Positions 1 to 8,620 of a DNA stretch of 64,000 nt are shown piece by piece. The notes below the pieces were generated by a model. The model ran no database searches, had not been told where the DNA came from, and saw only the letters and a list, made by a program, of their open reading frames with translations. Position 1 is the first letter of the stretch. Each line of letters starts with the position of its first letter. A program made the position numbers and the translations under genes. Where the stretch lies: NCBI RefSeq assembly GCF_001310815.1, contig NZ_BAZK01000010.1:1-64000 (forward strand), read 5' to 3'. Source of the DNA: Pseudovibrio denitrificans JCM 12308 (GTDB lineage Bacteria; Pseudomonadota; Alphaproteobacteria; Rhizobiales; Stappiaceae).

Positions 1-266
1 GGCTCTAAATTTCGTTAAAACATCACATAAATGTGATCATATATGAAATTATACTTACATATTTTTGCATTTACTGGGTATTTAATTTCCTAAATTCTAT
101 TATTTCATGCAATTTTTGATTTTATTTAATTTTATCACAACTTTATGTCTAATTTTAAATACATTTCAAATATTGTTTATTACAAGCCATATTCGAGGCT
201 ATTGATGGCGGTTAATAGGTTGCGAACGCAATTATAATCGCATTTGCTGGTTTTTGAGGACATCAC
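1..266 (+). promoter_or_regulatory. AT-rich upstream region of the diguanylate cyclase gene
   Basis: This stretch is much richer in A and T than the rest of the window and has no convincing gene. It ends with a GAGGA ribosome site eight bases before the ATG at 267. It probably holds the promoter of the response-regulator gene. I could not identify individual -35 and -10 boxes with confidence. Confidence 0.4.
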
Positions 267-1550
267 ATGCCAGATCAGAAAAAGAGTATTCTTCTCGTTG
301 AGGATGCCAATTTCTTCGCTCGCGTTACTGAAAGCGAGATTGAGCGTGCGGGGCATTATCATGTCACGACGGCGAAAACGTATGCTCAGGCAAAAGCAAT
401 ATTGGAAGAAGGAAAGGTAAAGCCGTTCCTTGCTCTTGTTGATCTGACGCTACCAGATGCGCCAGATGGTGAAGTCGTGGATCTGACCATCAACGCAGGC
501 CTACCTACGATTGTATTTTCCGGACGGTTTGACCAGACCACACGCCGATCCATTCTGAAGAAGGGTATCGTTGACTACGTCCTGAAGGATTCCCCTGCAA
601 GTCTCGGATATCTTGGGGAGTTGGTGAACCGTGTTGATCGGAACCTGAACACCAAAGTCATGATCGTCGATGACTCTTCGCATGCCCTTGCACTGCTCAA
701 AAAGCGGCTGCAGCTGTATTGTCTGCAAGTGATCACTGCAACTTCTGGTGAGCAGGCGCTCGAAAAGCTTAAGCAGAACCCTGATATCAAGCTGATCATC
801 ATCGATCATTTGCTGCCCGGTGCTACAGGCTTTGAGGTGATGACGCAAATCCGCCGGACGCACAGCTTCAACACGCTTGCTGTCATCGGCATCTCAGCAA
901 CAGACGACCCTGCCCTCACAGCAAAGTTCCTGAAGTCAGGCGCCAATGACTTCCTCAATAAGGCGTGTACGCCAGAGGAGCTGATGTTGCGCGTATCGCA
1001 GAACCTCAATCAGTTGGATCGCATCACAGAGCTCACCGAAATGGCGCACCGTGATCCGATGACGGGTTTGTTCAATCGCCGGCATTTGTACAACACGGTC
1101 GACAAGCTCCACAAAGACCAGATCAGAGCTGGCAAGGCTATGCGATATGCCATGATCGATATTGATCGCTTCAAGCAGATCAATGACAAGTTTGGCCATG
1201 AGACCGGAGACAATCTGATTATCTCCGTCGCGCATCGCATCTCTGACCTTCTTCCACCCAAAAGCGTGGCTATCCGGATTGGGGGCGATGAGTTCTGCGT
1301 TGCTCTGCCAGATATTGATGAGCCGACGTCCAAACAGTTTCTCTCTGAATTGAGAAGCTCCATGCCGGTTACAGATCCGGGCAACGATGAGCGTACGTTT
1401 GCACCGACCATCAGCGTCGGACTGTCAGCTGGCCATGAGAATACGATGGCGAGTGCTCTGCGGGTTGCGGACCGTTGCCTCTACAGAGCCAAAAAATCTG
1501 GCCGCAACCGCATTGTAACCTCTTCAGCTACCACTCTTGATGCCATGTGA
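267..1550 (+). CDS. PleD-like response regulator with two receiver domains and a GGDEF diguanylate cyclase domain
   Basis: The 427-residue protein has two receiver domains followed by a GGDEF domain, the layout of the cyclic-di-GMP synthase PleD. Receiver 1 (about 5-125) has the phosphorylatable Asp in ALVDLTLPD. Receiver 2 (about 130-250) has KVMIVDD, the acceptor Asp in IIIDHLLPG and a conserved Lys in FLNKA. The cyclase domain (about 260-420) has DPMTGLFNRR and an intact RIGGDEF active site. The inhibitory I-site (RxxD five residues before GGDEF) is missing: the matching residues are PPKS. The enzyme should therefore make c-di-GMP without the usual product inhibition, although the second receiver could still regulate it. 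It is monocistronic and convergent with the next gene. Confidence 0.9.
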   Translation: MPDQKKSILLVEDANFFARVTESEIERAGHYHVTTAKTYAQAKAILEEGKVKPFLALVDLTLPDAPDGEVVDLTINAGLPTIVFSGRFDQTTRRSILKKGIVDYVLKDSPASLGYLGELVNRVDRNLNTKVMIVDDSSHALALLKKRLQLYCLQVITATSGEQALEKLKQNPDIKLIIIDHLLPGATGFEVMTQIRRTHSFNTLAVIGISATDDPALTAKFLKSGANDFLNKACTPEELMLRVSQNLNQLDRITELTEMAHRDPMTGLFNRRHLYNTVDKLHKDQIRAGKAMRYAMIDIDRFKQINDKFGHETGDNLIISVAHRISDLLPPKSVAIRIGGDEFCVALPDIDEPTSKQFLSELRSSMPVTDPGNDERTFAPTISVGLSAGHENTMASALRVADRCLYRAKKSGRNRIVTSSATTLDAM

Positions 1551-1576
1551 TCTGACGGCGCTATAAGCTGTCAGAT
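1550..1576. terminator. Convergent hairpin between the cyclase and SDR genes
   Basis: ATCTGACGGC (1550-1559) pairs with GCTGTCAGAT (1567-1576), a ten-base stem with one G-T pair. It overlaps the stop codons of both convergent genes, so it could serve both strands. The T-tracts are weak. Confidence 0.45.
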
Positions 1577-2323
1577 TGTCCTCCCCCCGTCGACTTCCAA
1601 AGCTACACCAGTGATAAACTGTGCTTCATCCGAGGCAAGCCAGAGTGCTGCGTTGGCAATGTCCTCTGGCCTGGAGAAGCGGCCAAGAGGGATGCTCTCC
1701 CTGAACTGCTGGCGCTTTTCTGGTGTGTCTTCGCCCATGAACAGCTCCAGCATTCCGGTTTCACCAGCAACCGGACAAAGGGCGTTAACGCGGATATTTT
1801 GAGGAGCAAGTTCAACCGCCATGGATTTGGTTGCAGTGATCACCCAGCCTTTGGAGGCATTGTACCACGTGAGGCCCGGGCGAGGCCGTATGCCGGCGGT
1901 TGAGGCGGTGTTGATGATGACACCACCGCCTTGCTTTTCCATCTCTGGCAAGACTTCCAGGGTCGTCAGGTAGATGGCTTTGGTGTTGACCTCAAGAATG
2001 CGGTCGAAGTTGTTTTCATCAACTTGCGTGAGCGGGCAATTGCGGTGGGTGTAGCCAGCGTTGTTGACGACAATGTCCAGCCGTCCTGTCTTTTCGACAG
2101 CATGAGCCACCATGGCTTTCACATCTGAGCGAACAGTGACATCTGTCTCAATGAAGTAGGCGTTGTCGCCGATATCGTCTGCCAGTTTCTCAGCTGCTAT
2201 TCCATTGAGGTCAGCAATGATGACCGCTGCACCTTCCTGCGCATACTTTCGCGCAATGCCTTCGCCGAAACCAGCAGCACCACCAGTGATTATTGCAGTT
2301 TTTCCTTCCAATCTTCCTGACAC
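1571..2323 (-). CDS. Short-chain dehydrogenase/reductase (SDR) family oxidoreductase
   Basis: A classical 250-residue SDR. It has the cofactor-binding glycine motif TGGAAGFG (13-20), NNAG (87-90), a catalytic Ser near 141, and Tyr154 and Lys158 in YNASK. The C-terminal half ends in the usual GVALEVDGG stretch. Asp38 after the second strand (IIADLNG) suggests a preference for NAD(H). The substrate cannot be told from sequence; the best family descriptions are glucose-1-dehydrogenase-like or 3-oxoacyl-ACP-reductase-like. It lies 30 bases downstream of the aldehyde dehydrogenase gene on the same strand, so the two probably form an operon oxidising an alcohol to an aldehyde and then to an acid. 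Confidence 0.88.
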   Translation of the reverse strand: MSGRLEGKTAIITGGAAGFGEGIARKYAQEGAAVIIADLNGIAAEKLADDIGDNAYFIETDVTVRSDVKAMVAHAVEKTGRLDIVVNNAGYTHRNCPLTQVDENNFDRILEVNTKAIYLTTLEVLPEMEKQGGGVIINTASTAGIRPRPGLTWYNASKGWVITATKSMAVELAPQNIRVNALCPVAGETGMLELFMGEDTPEKRQQFRESIPLGRFSRPEDIANAALWLASDEAQFITGVALEVDGGRTI

Positions 2324-2353
2324 GCTTTCCCTCCCCGCGTGTATTGGTCAACC

Positions 2354-3832
2354 TTAAGCATGGCTGACGACAATGGTTTTCAAAACAGAAAATTCCTTCA
2401 AAGCCTCAAAGCCTTTTTCCCTGCCGTGGCCTGACTTCTTGACCCCGCCGAATGGAAGTTCCACTCCTCCTCCGGCACCGTAGGTGTTTACAAAGACCTG
2501 ACCAGAACGAATGGCTTTAGCGACGCGTGTGGCGCGCACGATGTCTTTGGTCCAGATGCCTGCAACAAGCCCATAGGCTGTGCCGTTGGCAATGCGGATG
2601 GCCTCTTCCTCGGTGCGGAAAGGGATCACTGACAAGACAGGGCCGAACACCTCATCCTGCGCAAGAGGATGGTCGATTGGCACCGGACCATAGACCTTGG
2701 CTGTGGTGTAATAGCCCTCGGTGGGCGCATCAGGAGCGATCGTGCCCTCCCCGATCAATGTGATGCCGTCTGCTTCGGCTTGCTCGCAAAAGGCATTAAC
2801 GCGCCGTAGCTGGCTTGCATTGATCAGAGGTCCGAGATCGAGGCAGTCCTTATATTGGCCCGAGACAACGCTTCTGAAGCTCGACCTCAGCGTGTCTACT
2901 GCCTCTTCCCAGCGACTCTGGTGCACAAGCAAACGGGAGCCTGCTGAGCAGGTCTGGCCGCCGTTCTTCAAGATACAATCCTGAATGATCGGTAGAGCCT
3001 TACTGAGATCCGCATCTTCGAAGAGGATCTGCGGAGACTTGCCGCCCAGTTCCAGAGTACAGCCAATGTGATTTCGAGCTGCTGCGGACTGGATCATGGC
3101 GCCTACATCCGGGGATCCTGTGAAGGTGATGAAGTCTACCTCAGGATTGTAGGAGAGCGCGGCTCCTGCTTCTTCTCCTAAGCCAGTCAGGATGTTAAGC
3201 GTGCCTGCTGGGAAACCAGCCTCCAATGCGAGGTTTGCGGTTTCGATGACAGAAAGACATGCGTCTTCAGAAGGTTTGACAACCAGTGTGTTGCCCATTG
3301 CCAGGGATGCCCCTGCAACACGGGCAAAGATCTGCATGGGGTAATTCCATGGCACGATGGACGCAACAACACCATGTGGCTCGCGAACGGTCATGGCCAG
3401 ATAGTCTGTGGCTATTGGAAGGGTCTCGCCTGTGATCTTGTCAGCAGCCCCGCCGTAGAATCTGAAGTACTGAACCGCGGCTGCGATATCGCCATAGCCC
3501 TGGCTGAGAGGCTTGCCGGTATCCCGAGACTCTAGTTCGGCAAGATGGTCTTTGTTTGCCTCAACAAGCTCTGCGAGCTTTAGCAGACACTGCCCGCGCT
3601 CACCGGCAGACATTCTGGACCACTCCGAGGATTCAAGGGCTGATCGGGCTGAGGAGACGGCCTTTCCAACATCTGCAGCGCTGCACCGAGGAATCGTTGC
3701 GTAAGGCAAGCCAGTGCTCGGACAGATCATATCAATGGTTTCGCTAGAGGAAGCATCACACTGCAACCCATTGATAAGAGCTCTATATTTCTTCAGATTC
3801 TGAGAACTGAGTGTCGCGCCAAACTCGGTCAT
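2354..3832 (-). CDS. NAD(P)-dependent aldehyde dehydrogenase
   Basis: The 492 residues match the usual length of this superfamily. Visible hallmarks are PWNYP (161-165), the FTGSPDVG nucleotide loop (237-244), the general base Glu261 in TLELGGKSP and the nucleophile Cys295 in GGQTCSAG. The C-terminal motif PFGGVKKSGHGRE is typical of betaine-aldehyde and aminobutyraldehyde dehydrogenase relatives. The enzyme oxidises an aldehyde to a carboxylate; the exact substrate is unknown. It is first in a probable two-gene unit with the downstream SDR, and starts about 90 bases from the end of the ABC exporter gene on the same strand. Confidence 0.9.
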   Translation of the reverse strand: MTEFGATLSSQNLKKYRALINGLQCDASSSETIDMICPSTGLPYATIPRCSAADVGKAVSSARSALESSEWSRMSAGERGQCLLKLAELVEANKDHLAELESRDTGKPLSQGYGDIAAAVQYFRFYGGAADKITGETLPIATDYLAMTVREPHGVVASIVPWNYPMQIFARVAGASLAMGNTLVVKPSEDACLSVIETANLALEAGFPAGTLNILTGLGEEAGAALSYNPEVDFITFTGSPDVGAMIQSAAARNHIGCTLELGGKSPQILFEDADLSKALPIIQDCILKNGGQTCSAGSRLLVHQSRWEEAVDTLRSSFRSVVSGQYKDCLDLGPLINASQLRRVNAFCEQAEADGITLIGEGTIAPDAPTEGYYTTAKVYGPVPIDHPLAQDEVFGPVLSVIPFRTEEEAIRIANGTAYGLVAGIWTKDIVRATRVAKAIRSGQVFVNTYGAGGGVELPFGGVKKSGHGREKGFEALKEFSVLKTIVVSHA

Positions 3833-3921
3833 ACCGCCCCCCTCGGATGATAAGCTTTGTGCAGGTCATCCAAACGCTAGATCATGTGGGAGGGCGGCGC
3901 AATTCTCTTCTTGGGGTAGTT

Positions 3922-5786
3922 TTATTGAGCCGCTGTTGGCGTGAGAACGGTTTCAGTGTTCTTCACTCCATAAAACTGATTGTGCCACAGCTCGGCATAA
4001 AGGCCGTCTTTTGCCAGCAGTTCAGCATGGGTTCCAGCTTCAACAATCTGGCCTTTGTCCATAACGACTAGGCGATCCATTCTGGCGACCGTGGTCAACC
4101 GGTGGGCAATGGCGAGTGTAGTTTTATCCTTCATCACATCGTTTAGAATTTCCTGAATATCCGCGTCCAGCTTGGTGTCCAGCGCTGATGTCGCCTCATC
4201 AAGGATCAGGATTGGCGGGTTCTTCAGAAACACACGCGCTAAGGCAATGCGCTGACGTTGACCGCCTGAAAGCTTGATGCCTCGCTCACCGACGTAGGCT
4301 CCAAACCTTTGCGACCTTTGTCATCTTCCAGCTCTTCAATAAAGTCCAAAGCGTGCGCACGGCGAGCAGCCTCGCAAACCTGTTCTTCTGTCGCATCATC
4401 TTTTCCGAGGGCAATGTTGTCGAAAATGGATCGATGGAACAGGGAAGTATCCTGCGTTACGAGCCCAATTTCTGCCCGCAATGTTTCCTGTGTGACGTCT
4501 CGTACATCCTGATGGTCAATGGTGATTGATCCGCCTTCAACGTCGTACATGCGCAAGAGAAGATTGACGACTGTGGACTTGCCAGCCCCAGAATGGCCAA
4601 CGATACCAACCTTCTCGCCTGGTTGGATGGCGAAGTTCAGGTCTTTTACAATTGCGGCTTGTTGACCATAGGCGAAGTCTACATTGTTGAATTCAATCAA
4701 GCCCTTCTCATGGCGGAACTCTTTGGCTCCTTCAGCATCCGTCAAACCATATGGTCGCGACAGAATGCTGATGGCTGACTTGAACGTACCGTAGCCTCGG
4801 AACAGGTTGGTCAACATAGACAGCACTTCAAAGAGTTTGCTTTCCAACCGGATCACGAAGCCGAGAATGATGGCTACTTCACCTGTTGTGATGAAACCGT
4901 TCAACCAGAACCAGAGACTGGCAGCTCCCATAGCTGCTAATGCAAGAATACTGAGCAGCGTGACGGACAGGCGCGAGTTGGAAAGTTCTGCTTTGAACAA
5001 GTGTACCACATCGCGGAACTCACGCATGTGGTTCTCAAAATAAGTGAGGGCTCCCCGATCTCCCTGAAAGAGTTTAACCGTTTGAATATTTGCATAAATA
5101 TCAACCAACGCACCGTTCACGCGGTGTGCGCTGTCTGCCCCAAGCTTTGCAACATTCTTGATGCGGGGCACGTGATAGTAGGAAGCTACTGCGAACAAAG
5201 CCATCCAGACCAAAAGGACTGCTCCCAGGATGGGATGCATCCATGACAACGCAAAGAGAATGGTGCCAATAAAGACAATGTTCGGCAAGATCGCCACTGA
5301 AACCATGGCAAACATGTCTGCCACTTCGCGCCCGCCCATCCATGTTTTGCTTGTCAGGTTTCCCGCGAACTCTTTTTGAAAGAAGGCCATGTCCTGACCG
5401 ATCAGACGCCGAAAGAACTCCATTCGCGTTGCGACTGACATGTTGTTGTGAAAGTTGAGCGACATGAAGAAGGCTTCAAGAAGCGAAAACAGTGGCCGTA
5501 AAACCAGAAAGCAAATGGCTGTTCCTATTATAAAGTATTGATTTTCCTCCCAGAAGCCAGCAACGCCTGTGGCCTCCATGCGATCGACAAGAACACCGAC
5601 AAATGAGAGCATCAGGACGGTAAGGATGCCTTCAGCGAAGACAAGGATCGATAACAGAACCGTCTGTTTCGGATATCTGAGCATCAAGCGGATGAGGTGT
5701 TGGAAGTGCGTTCTTCCTTCCCAGTCGATCTCCTTAAGCTCAAAGGGATCAACTAGATTCATAATCCAACGATAGAAAGATGACAT
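3922..5786 (-). pseudogene. ABC exporter, fused permease and ATP-binding half-transporter, frameshifted
   Basis: The gene reads from 5786 leftward as an MsbA/ABCB-type half-exporter of about 615 residues. It has an N-terminal membrane domain with about six helices, then a nucleotide-binding domain with Walker A GHSGAGKST and the Q-loop region GLVTQDTSLF. Near 4302 the frame is lost just before the signature. The adjacent frame continues with [17 protein letters not shown], Walker [13 protein letters not shown] and the H-loop IAHRLTT, ending at 3922. Restoring one base rejoins every ATPase motif, so this is either a sequencing deletion or a recent mutation. The substrate is unknown. It is divergent from the membrane protein gene at 6073. 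Confidence 0.85.
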
Positions 5787-6072
5787 GGCCGGGCGGCTCC
5801 AGAGAATCGGGCGGGGACTTCAAGGGTAGGTCAGGCGTGAAGCAAATTAAACGGAAATTTGTTCATCTATTGTTCTCAACAGGCAGTCAGTACCTTTGCC
5901 TGAAGCAGAGCATTGCACCCCTCAGCGCTGTTCGTCCCATACAGTTTTCCAAAGTGATAAACTAATATTTCCAATAGGTTATTCGGAACACGCGCTCATC
6001 TTCATTTTTCTTCTTGTTATTTTAGTATTTTCTAATATTCTAATATACAAATTCAAATAGAGGATTAGCCCA

Positions 6073-7281
6073 ATGCGTTATCTTAGCAATTTAGGTGAGC
6101 GATATTCGCCTCTGTACTTCCTGTCCGCCGTAGGTGCAGGCGGCCTTGCAATCAGTTTCTTTATGTACCTGATGTGGATGACCCCTCATAAGGGATCTCC
6201 GATCGCCAACTTCGCATCGCTGACAGAAGCCTTCAGCACAGGCCCCCTTGCCATGCAGGCTCTGATTATCGTGGCTTCAATTGTCATCATCTTCTTTTCC
6301 GTCCTGCACTTCCGCCTGTTATTCTGGAACTTCTCAGAGTATGGCAAGTGGAAGAAAACCAAGGTCTTTGAAGGCTTTAAGAACTCCAATGCAGAAAGCC
6401 AGCTGATGACCATTCCGCTTGCTCTGGCGATGACCATCAATGTGAGTTTTATTGTTGGTGCGGTGTTCGTTCCAGGCCTTTGGGATATCCGTGAAGTGCT
6501 GTTCCCATTCTCCCTGCTGGCATTTGCAGCTGTTGGTGTTCTGGGTTTCCGCATCTATCTGGACTTCATCTCCCGCGTGCTGACTGAAGGCGGTTATGAA
6601 TGTGCGAAGAACAACAGCCTTGGTCAGATGGTTTCGGTATTTGCCTTTGCCATGATCGGTGTTGGTTTCTCTGCTCCAGCAGCGATGAGTCATACTAAGG
6701 TGATCGCGGCAATCGGTATTGCGGGTAGTGCGCTGTTCATTGGTGCCGCGATTGTGATGGGTACCATCAAGCTGATCCTCGGTTTCCGGTCCATGATGGA
6801 GCACAAGGCGGCTGGTGAAACCACCCCAACACTCTGGATCGTTATTCCATTCCTGACTGTTGTTGGCATCGCGATCTTCCGCATCAAAATGAGCCTTGCC
6901 CATAACTTCGATGCGCCTGTAACTGCTGGTGGTATCTATGTTTTCCTGATCAGCCTGTTCGCAATCCAGATCCTGTTTGGCCTGATCGGCTGGGCAGTTA
7001 TGAAGCGGGTTGGCTACTATGACCGCTGGATCGCAGGTCCAGACAAATCTCCTGGCTCTTACGCACTGGTTTGCCCTGGTGTTGCACTGTTCGTCTTCGG
7101 TAACTTCGTCATCAATGCAGGTCTTGTGAAGCTAGGTGTCCTCGGCTCAATGTCCATTGCCTACTTCGCTCTGTACGCACCTTTGATTGTCATTCAGATC
7201 GCAACGGTCTGGCTGTTCCTGAAGCTTAACGGCAAGATGCTCTCCGCATCTAGCCAGCTTCAGGCACAACCAGCAGAATAA
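6073..7281 (+). CDS. Polytopic inner-membrane protein, function unknown
   Basis: The 402-residue protein has about ten hydrophobic segments, near residues 18-38, 60-82, 112-135, 140-160, 185-205, 210-235, 250-268, 283-305, 335-355 and 362-385. It has no recognisable enzymatic domain. Charged residues such as GKWKKTK and RWIAGPDKS lie in the loops. I do not recognise the family with confidence; a transporter or redox-linked membrane protein is possible. It stands alone, with a divergent ABC exporter upstream and a strong terminator immediately after its stop codon. Codon use looks like that of highly expressed genes here, which hints at good expression. Confidence 0.7.
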   Translation: MRYLSNLGERYSPLYFLSAVGAGGLAISFFMYLMWMTPHKGSPIANFASLTEAFSTGPLAMQALIIVASIVIIFFSVLHFRLLFWNFSEYGKWKKTKVFEGFKNSNAESQLMTIPLALAMTINVSFIVGAVFVPGLWDIREVLFPFSLLAFAAVGVLGFRIYLDFISRVLTEGGYECAKNNSLGQMVSVFAFAMIGVGFSAPAAMSHTKVIAAIGIAGSALFIGAAIVMGTIKLILGFRSMMEHKAAGETTPTLWIVIPFLTVVGIAIFRIKMSLAHNFDAPVTAGGIYVFLISLFAIQILFGLIGWAVMKRVGYYDRWIAGPDKSPGSYALVCPGVALFVFGNFVINAGLVKLGVLGSMSIAYFALYAPLIVIQIATVWLFLKLNGKMLSASSQLQAQPAE

Positions 7282-7283
7282 GA

Positions 7284-7313
7284 AAAAGGCGGGTGAGTTA
7301 CCCGCCTTTTCTA
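7284..7313. terminator. Bidirectional intrinsic terminator
   Basis: GGCGGGT (7288-7294) pairs with ACCCGCC (7300-7306). A-runs on the left and T-runs on the right suit both strands. It ends the membrane protein gene and, on the minus strand, the sulfur-assimilation operon. Confidence 0.85.
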
Positions 7314-7338
7314 TTTGTTTCCAAATAAGAAACGCTGA

Positions 7339-7869
7339 TCACATTGGACGACGAGCCCATGGTCTTGTACCAGCAGGCGCTTCTTTTCTTGCAAACACCG
7401 GCTGAGTATAAGCGGTGACCTCATTGAGGTTCCCAGCTTCCAGATCCGCACGCAGGCGCGGGTTGTCCAGCGCGAAGCTGTTGATGCCAACGCGGAGCAT
7501 GAAGCCAATCTGGTCCAGAATGAATGGACCAACGGCGCGGATCTCACCACCGTAGCGCAGGCCATCCCGCAGAATGCGTGCTGCGGAGAAGCCACGGCCA
7601 TCAGCAAAGCTTGGGAAGTCCACAGCGACCAGCTCAAGGGCTTCAAGATGGTCAGAAAGCTCCTCCGCCTTTTCACCTGCACGCAGGACAACACCCAAAG
7701 TCAGGTTGGTCTGCTTAAGCTGCTGTTCTTCCTTCAGAAAGCGCTTCAGTGAGAAGATGAGTTTGCCTTCTGCTGGCAGAGCTTCATCATCTGCGATGTA
7801 AGCCCAGTCATCCGCGACGATCTTGTCGTTCTTGAAGATCTCAGTGGTCTGTTTGAGTTCTGCTGTCAT
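7339..7869 (-). CDS. DUF934 domain protein of the assimilatory sulfur operon
   Basis: The 176-residue protein matches DUF934, a family found almost only beside cysH and cysI. Recognisable stretches are DDWAYIADDE near the start, VDFPSFADGRGFS in the middle and RYGGEIRAVG. The reading frame is open upstream to 7977, but that part overlaps cysH; the ATG at 7869, seven bases after the cysH stop, is the likely start. It is the last gene of the operon. Its biochemical role is unproven; an accessory or electron-transfer role for the reductases is inference from gene neighbourhood. Confidence 0.85.
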   Translation of the reverse strand: MTAELKQTTEIFKNDKIVADDWAYIADDEALPAEGKLIFSLKRFLKEEQQLKQTNLTLGVVLRAGEKAEELSDHLEALELVAVDFPSFADGRGFSAARILRDGLRYGGEIRAVGPFILDQIGFMLRVGINSFALDNPRLRADLEAGNLNEVTAYTQPVFARKEAPAGTRPWARRPM

Positions 7870-7876
7870 TTGAACC

Positions 7877-8620
7877 TCAGATGCTTTGGGCTGCGCCGCC
7901 CTTGGACGCACTTGAGAAGTGGATTCCACATTCGGTTTTGTTTTGACCACGCCAACGGCCTGATCGTGGGTCCTCACCCGGAGCTACCTTGTCTGTACAA
8001 GGCATGCAGCCGATAGAAGGGTACCCTTCTGCGACGAGCGGATGCGGAGGCAAGCCGTTGTCCTTGGCGTACTGAAGCACTTCAGTTGCTGTCCAGTTTG
8101 CCAGTGGGTTCACCTTGATGCGGCCTTCTTCCAGCTCGAAGTGCTCAAGACTGGCGCGTGTGCTGGCCTGATGGCGCTTACGGCCAGAAATCCAAGCTTC
8201 GAAACCACCGAGCGCTTTTGCCAGCGGAACCACCTTGCGGATGTGGCAGCACGCGTCAGTATCAGATGCCCAGAGAGCACCTTTCGGGTCTTTCTCAGCG
8301 AGGTCTTCTGGTTCAGGCGTGATGACCCGCACGTCCAAAAGGCCAAGTTGTTCAACCAGTTCGTCGCGATATCGCTTGGTTTCACCAAACAGCTTACCAG
8401 TATCGACGAACAATACCGGGGTACGGACGTCGATCTGTGACACCATGTGAAGCAGCACGGAGCTGTCAGCACCGAAAGAAGACACCAATGCAATCTCTCC
8501 AGCGAACTGCTCAGTGAGCGCGTGCTCCAGAATATCCTGAGCGTCGCGCTCAGAATACATCCGGTTCAGCAGCTTCACCTGAGCCTCCAAAGAGGCCTTA
8601 TGTGATTGACTATGCTCCAT
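7877..8620 (-). CDS. cysH: Assimilatory adenylyl-sulfate (APS) reductase, CysH family
   Basis: The 247-residue enzyme reduces activated sulfate to sulfite using thioredoxin. The PP-loop nucleotide motif SSFGADSSV lies near 47-55 and the catalytic Cys231 in ECGIH. The cysteine pair CC (124-125) together with CMPC (205-208) is the [4Fe-4S] ligand set that marks APS-type rather than PAPS-type reductases. The frame is open to 8830, but the ATG at 8620 fits the family length and overlaps the cysI end by 11 bases, which implies translational coupling. It is fourth in the sulfur operon. Confidence 0.93.
   Translation of the reverse strand: MEHSQSHKASLEAQVKLLNRMYSERDAQDILEHALTEQFAGEIALVSSFGADSSVLLHMVSQIDVRTPVLFVDTGKLFGETKRYRDELVEQLGLLDVRVITPEPEDLAEKDPKGALWASDTDACCHIRKVVPLAKALGGFEAWISGRKRHQASTRASLEHFELEEGRIKVNPLANWTATEVLQYAKDNGLPPHPLVAEGYPSIGCMPCTDKVAPGEDPRSGRWRGQNKTECGIHFSSASKGGAAQSI

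Noticed and set aside
4239..4310. Programmed ribosomal frameshifting as the explanation for the ABC exporter break
   Set aside because: No slippery heptamer or downstream structure is evident, and eight other unrelated genes show similar breaks, so an indel artefact is simpler.
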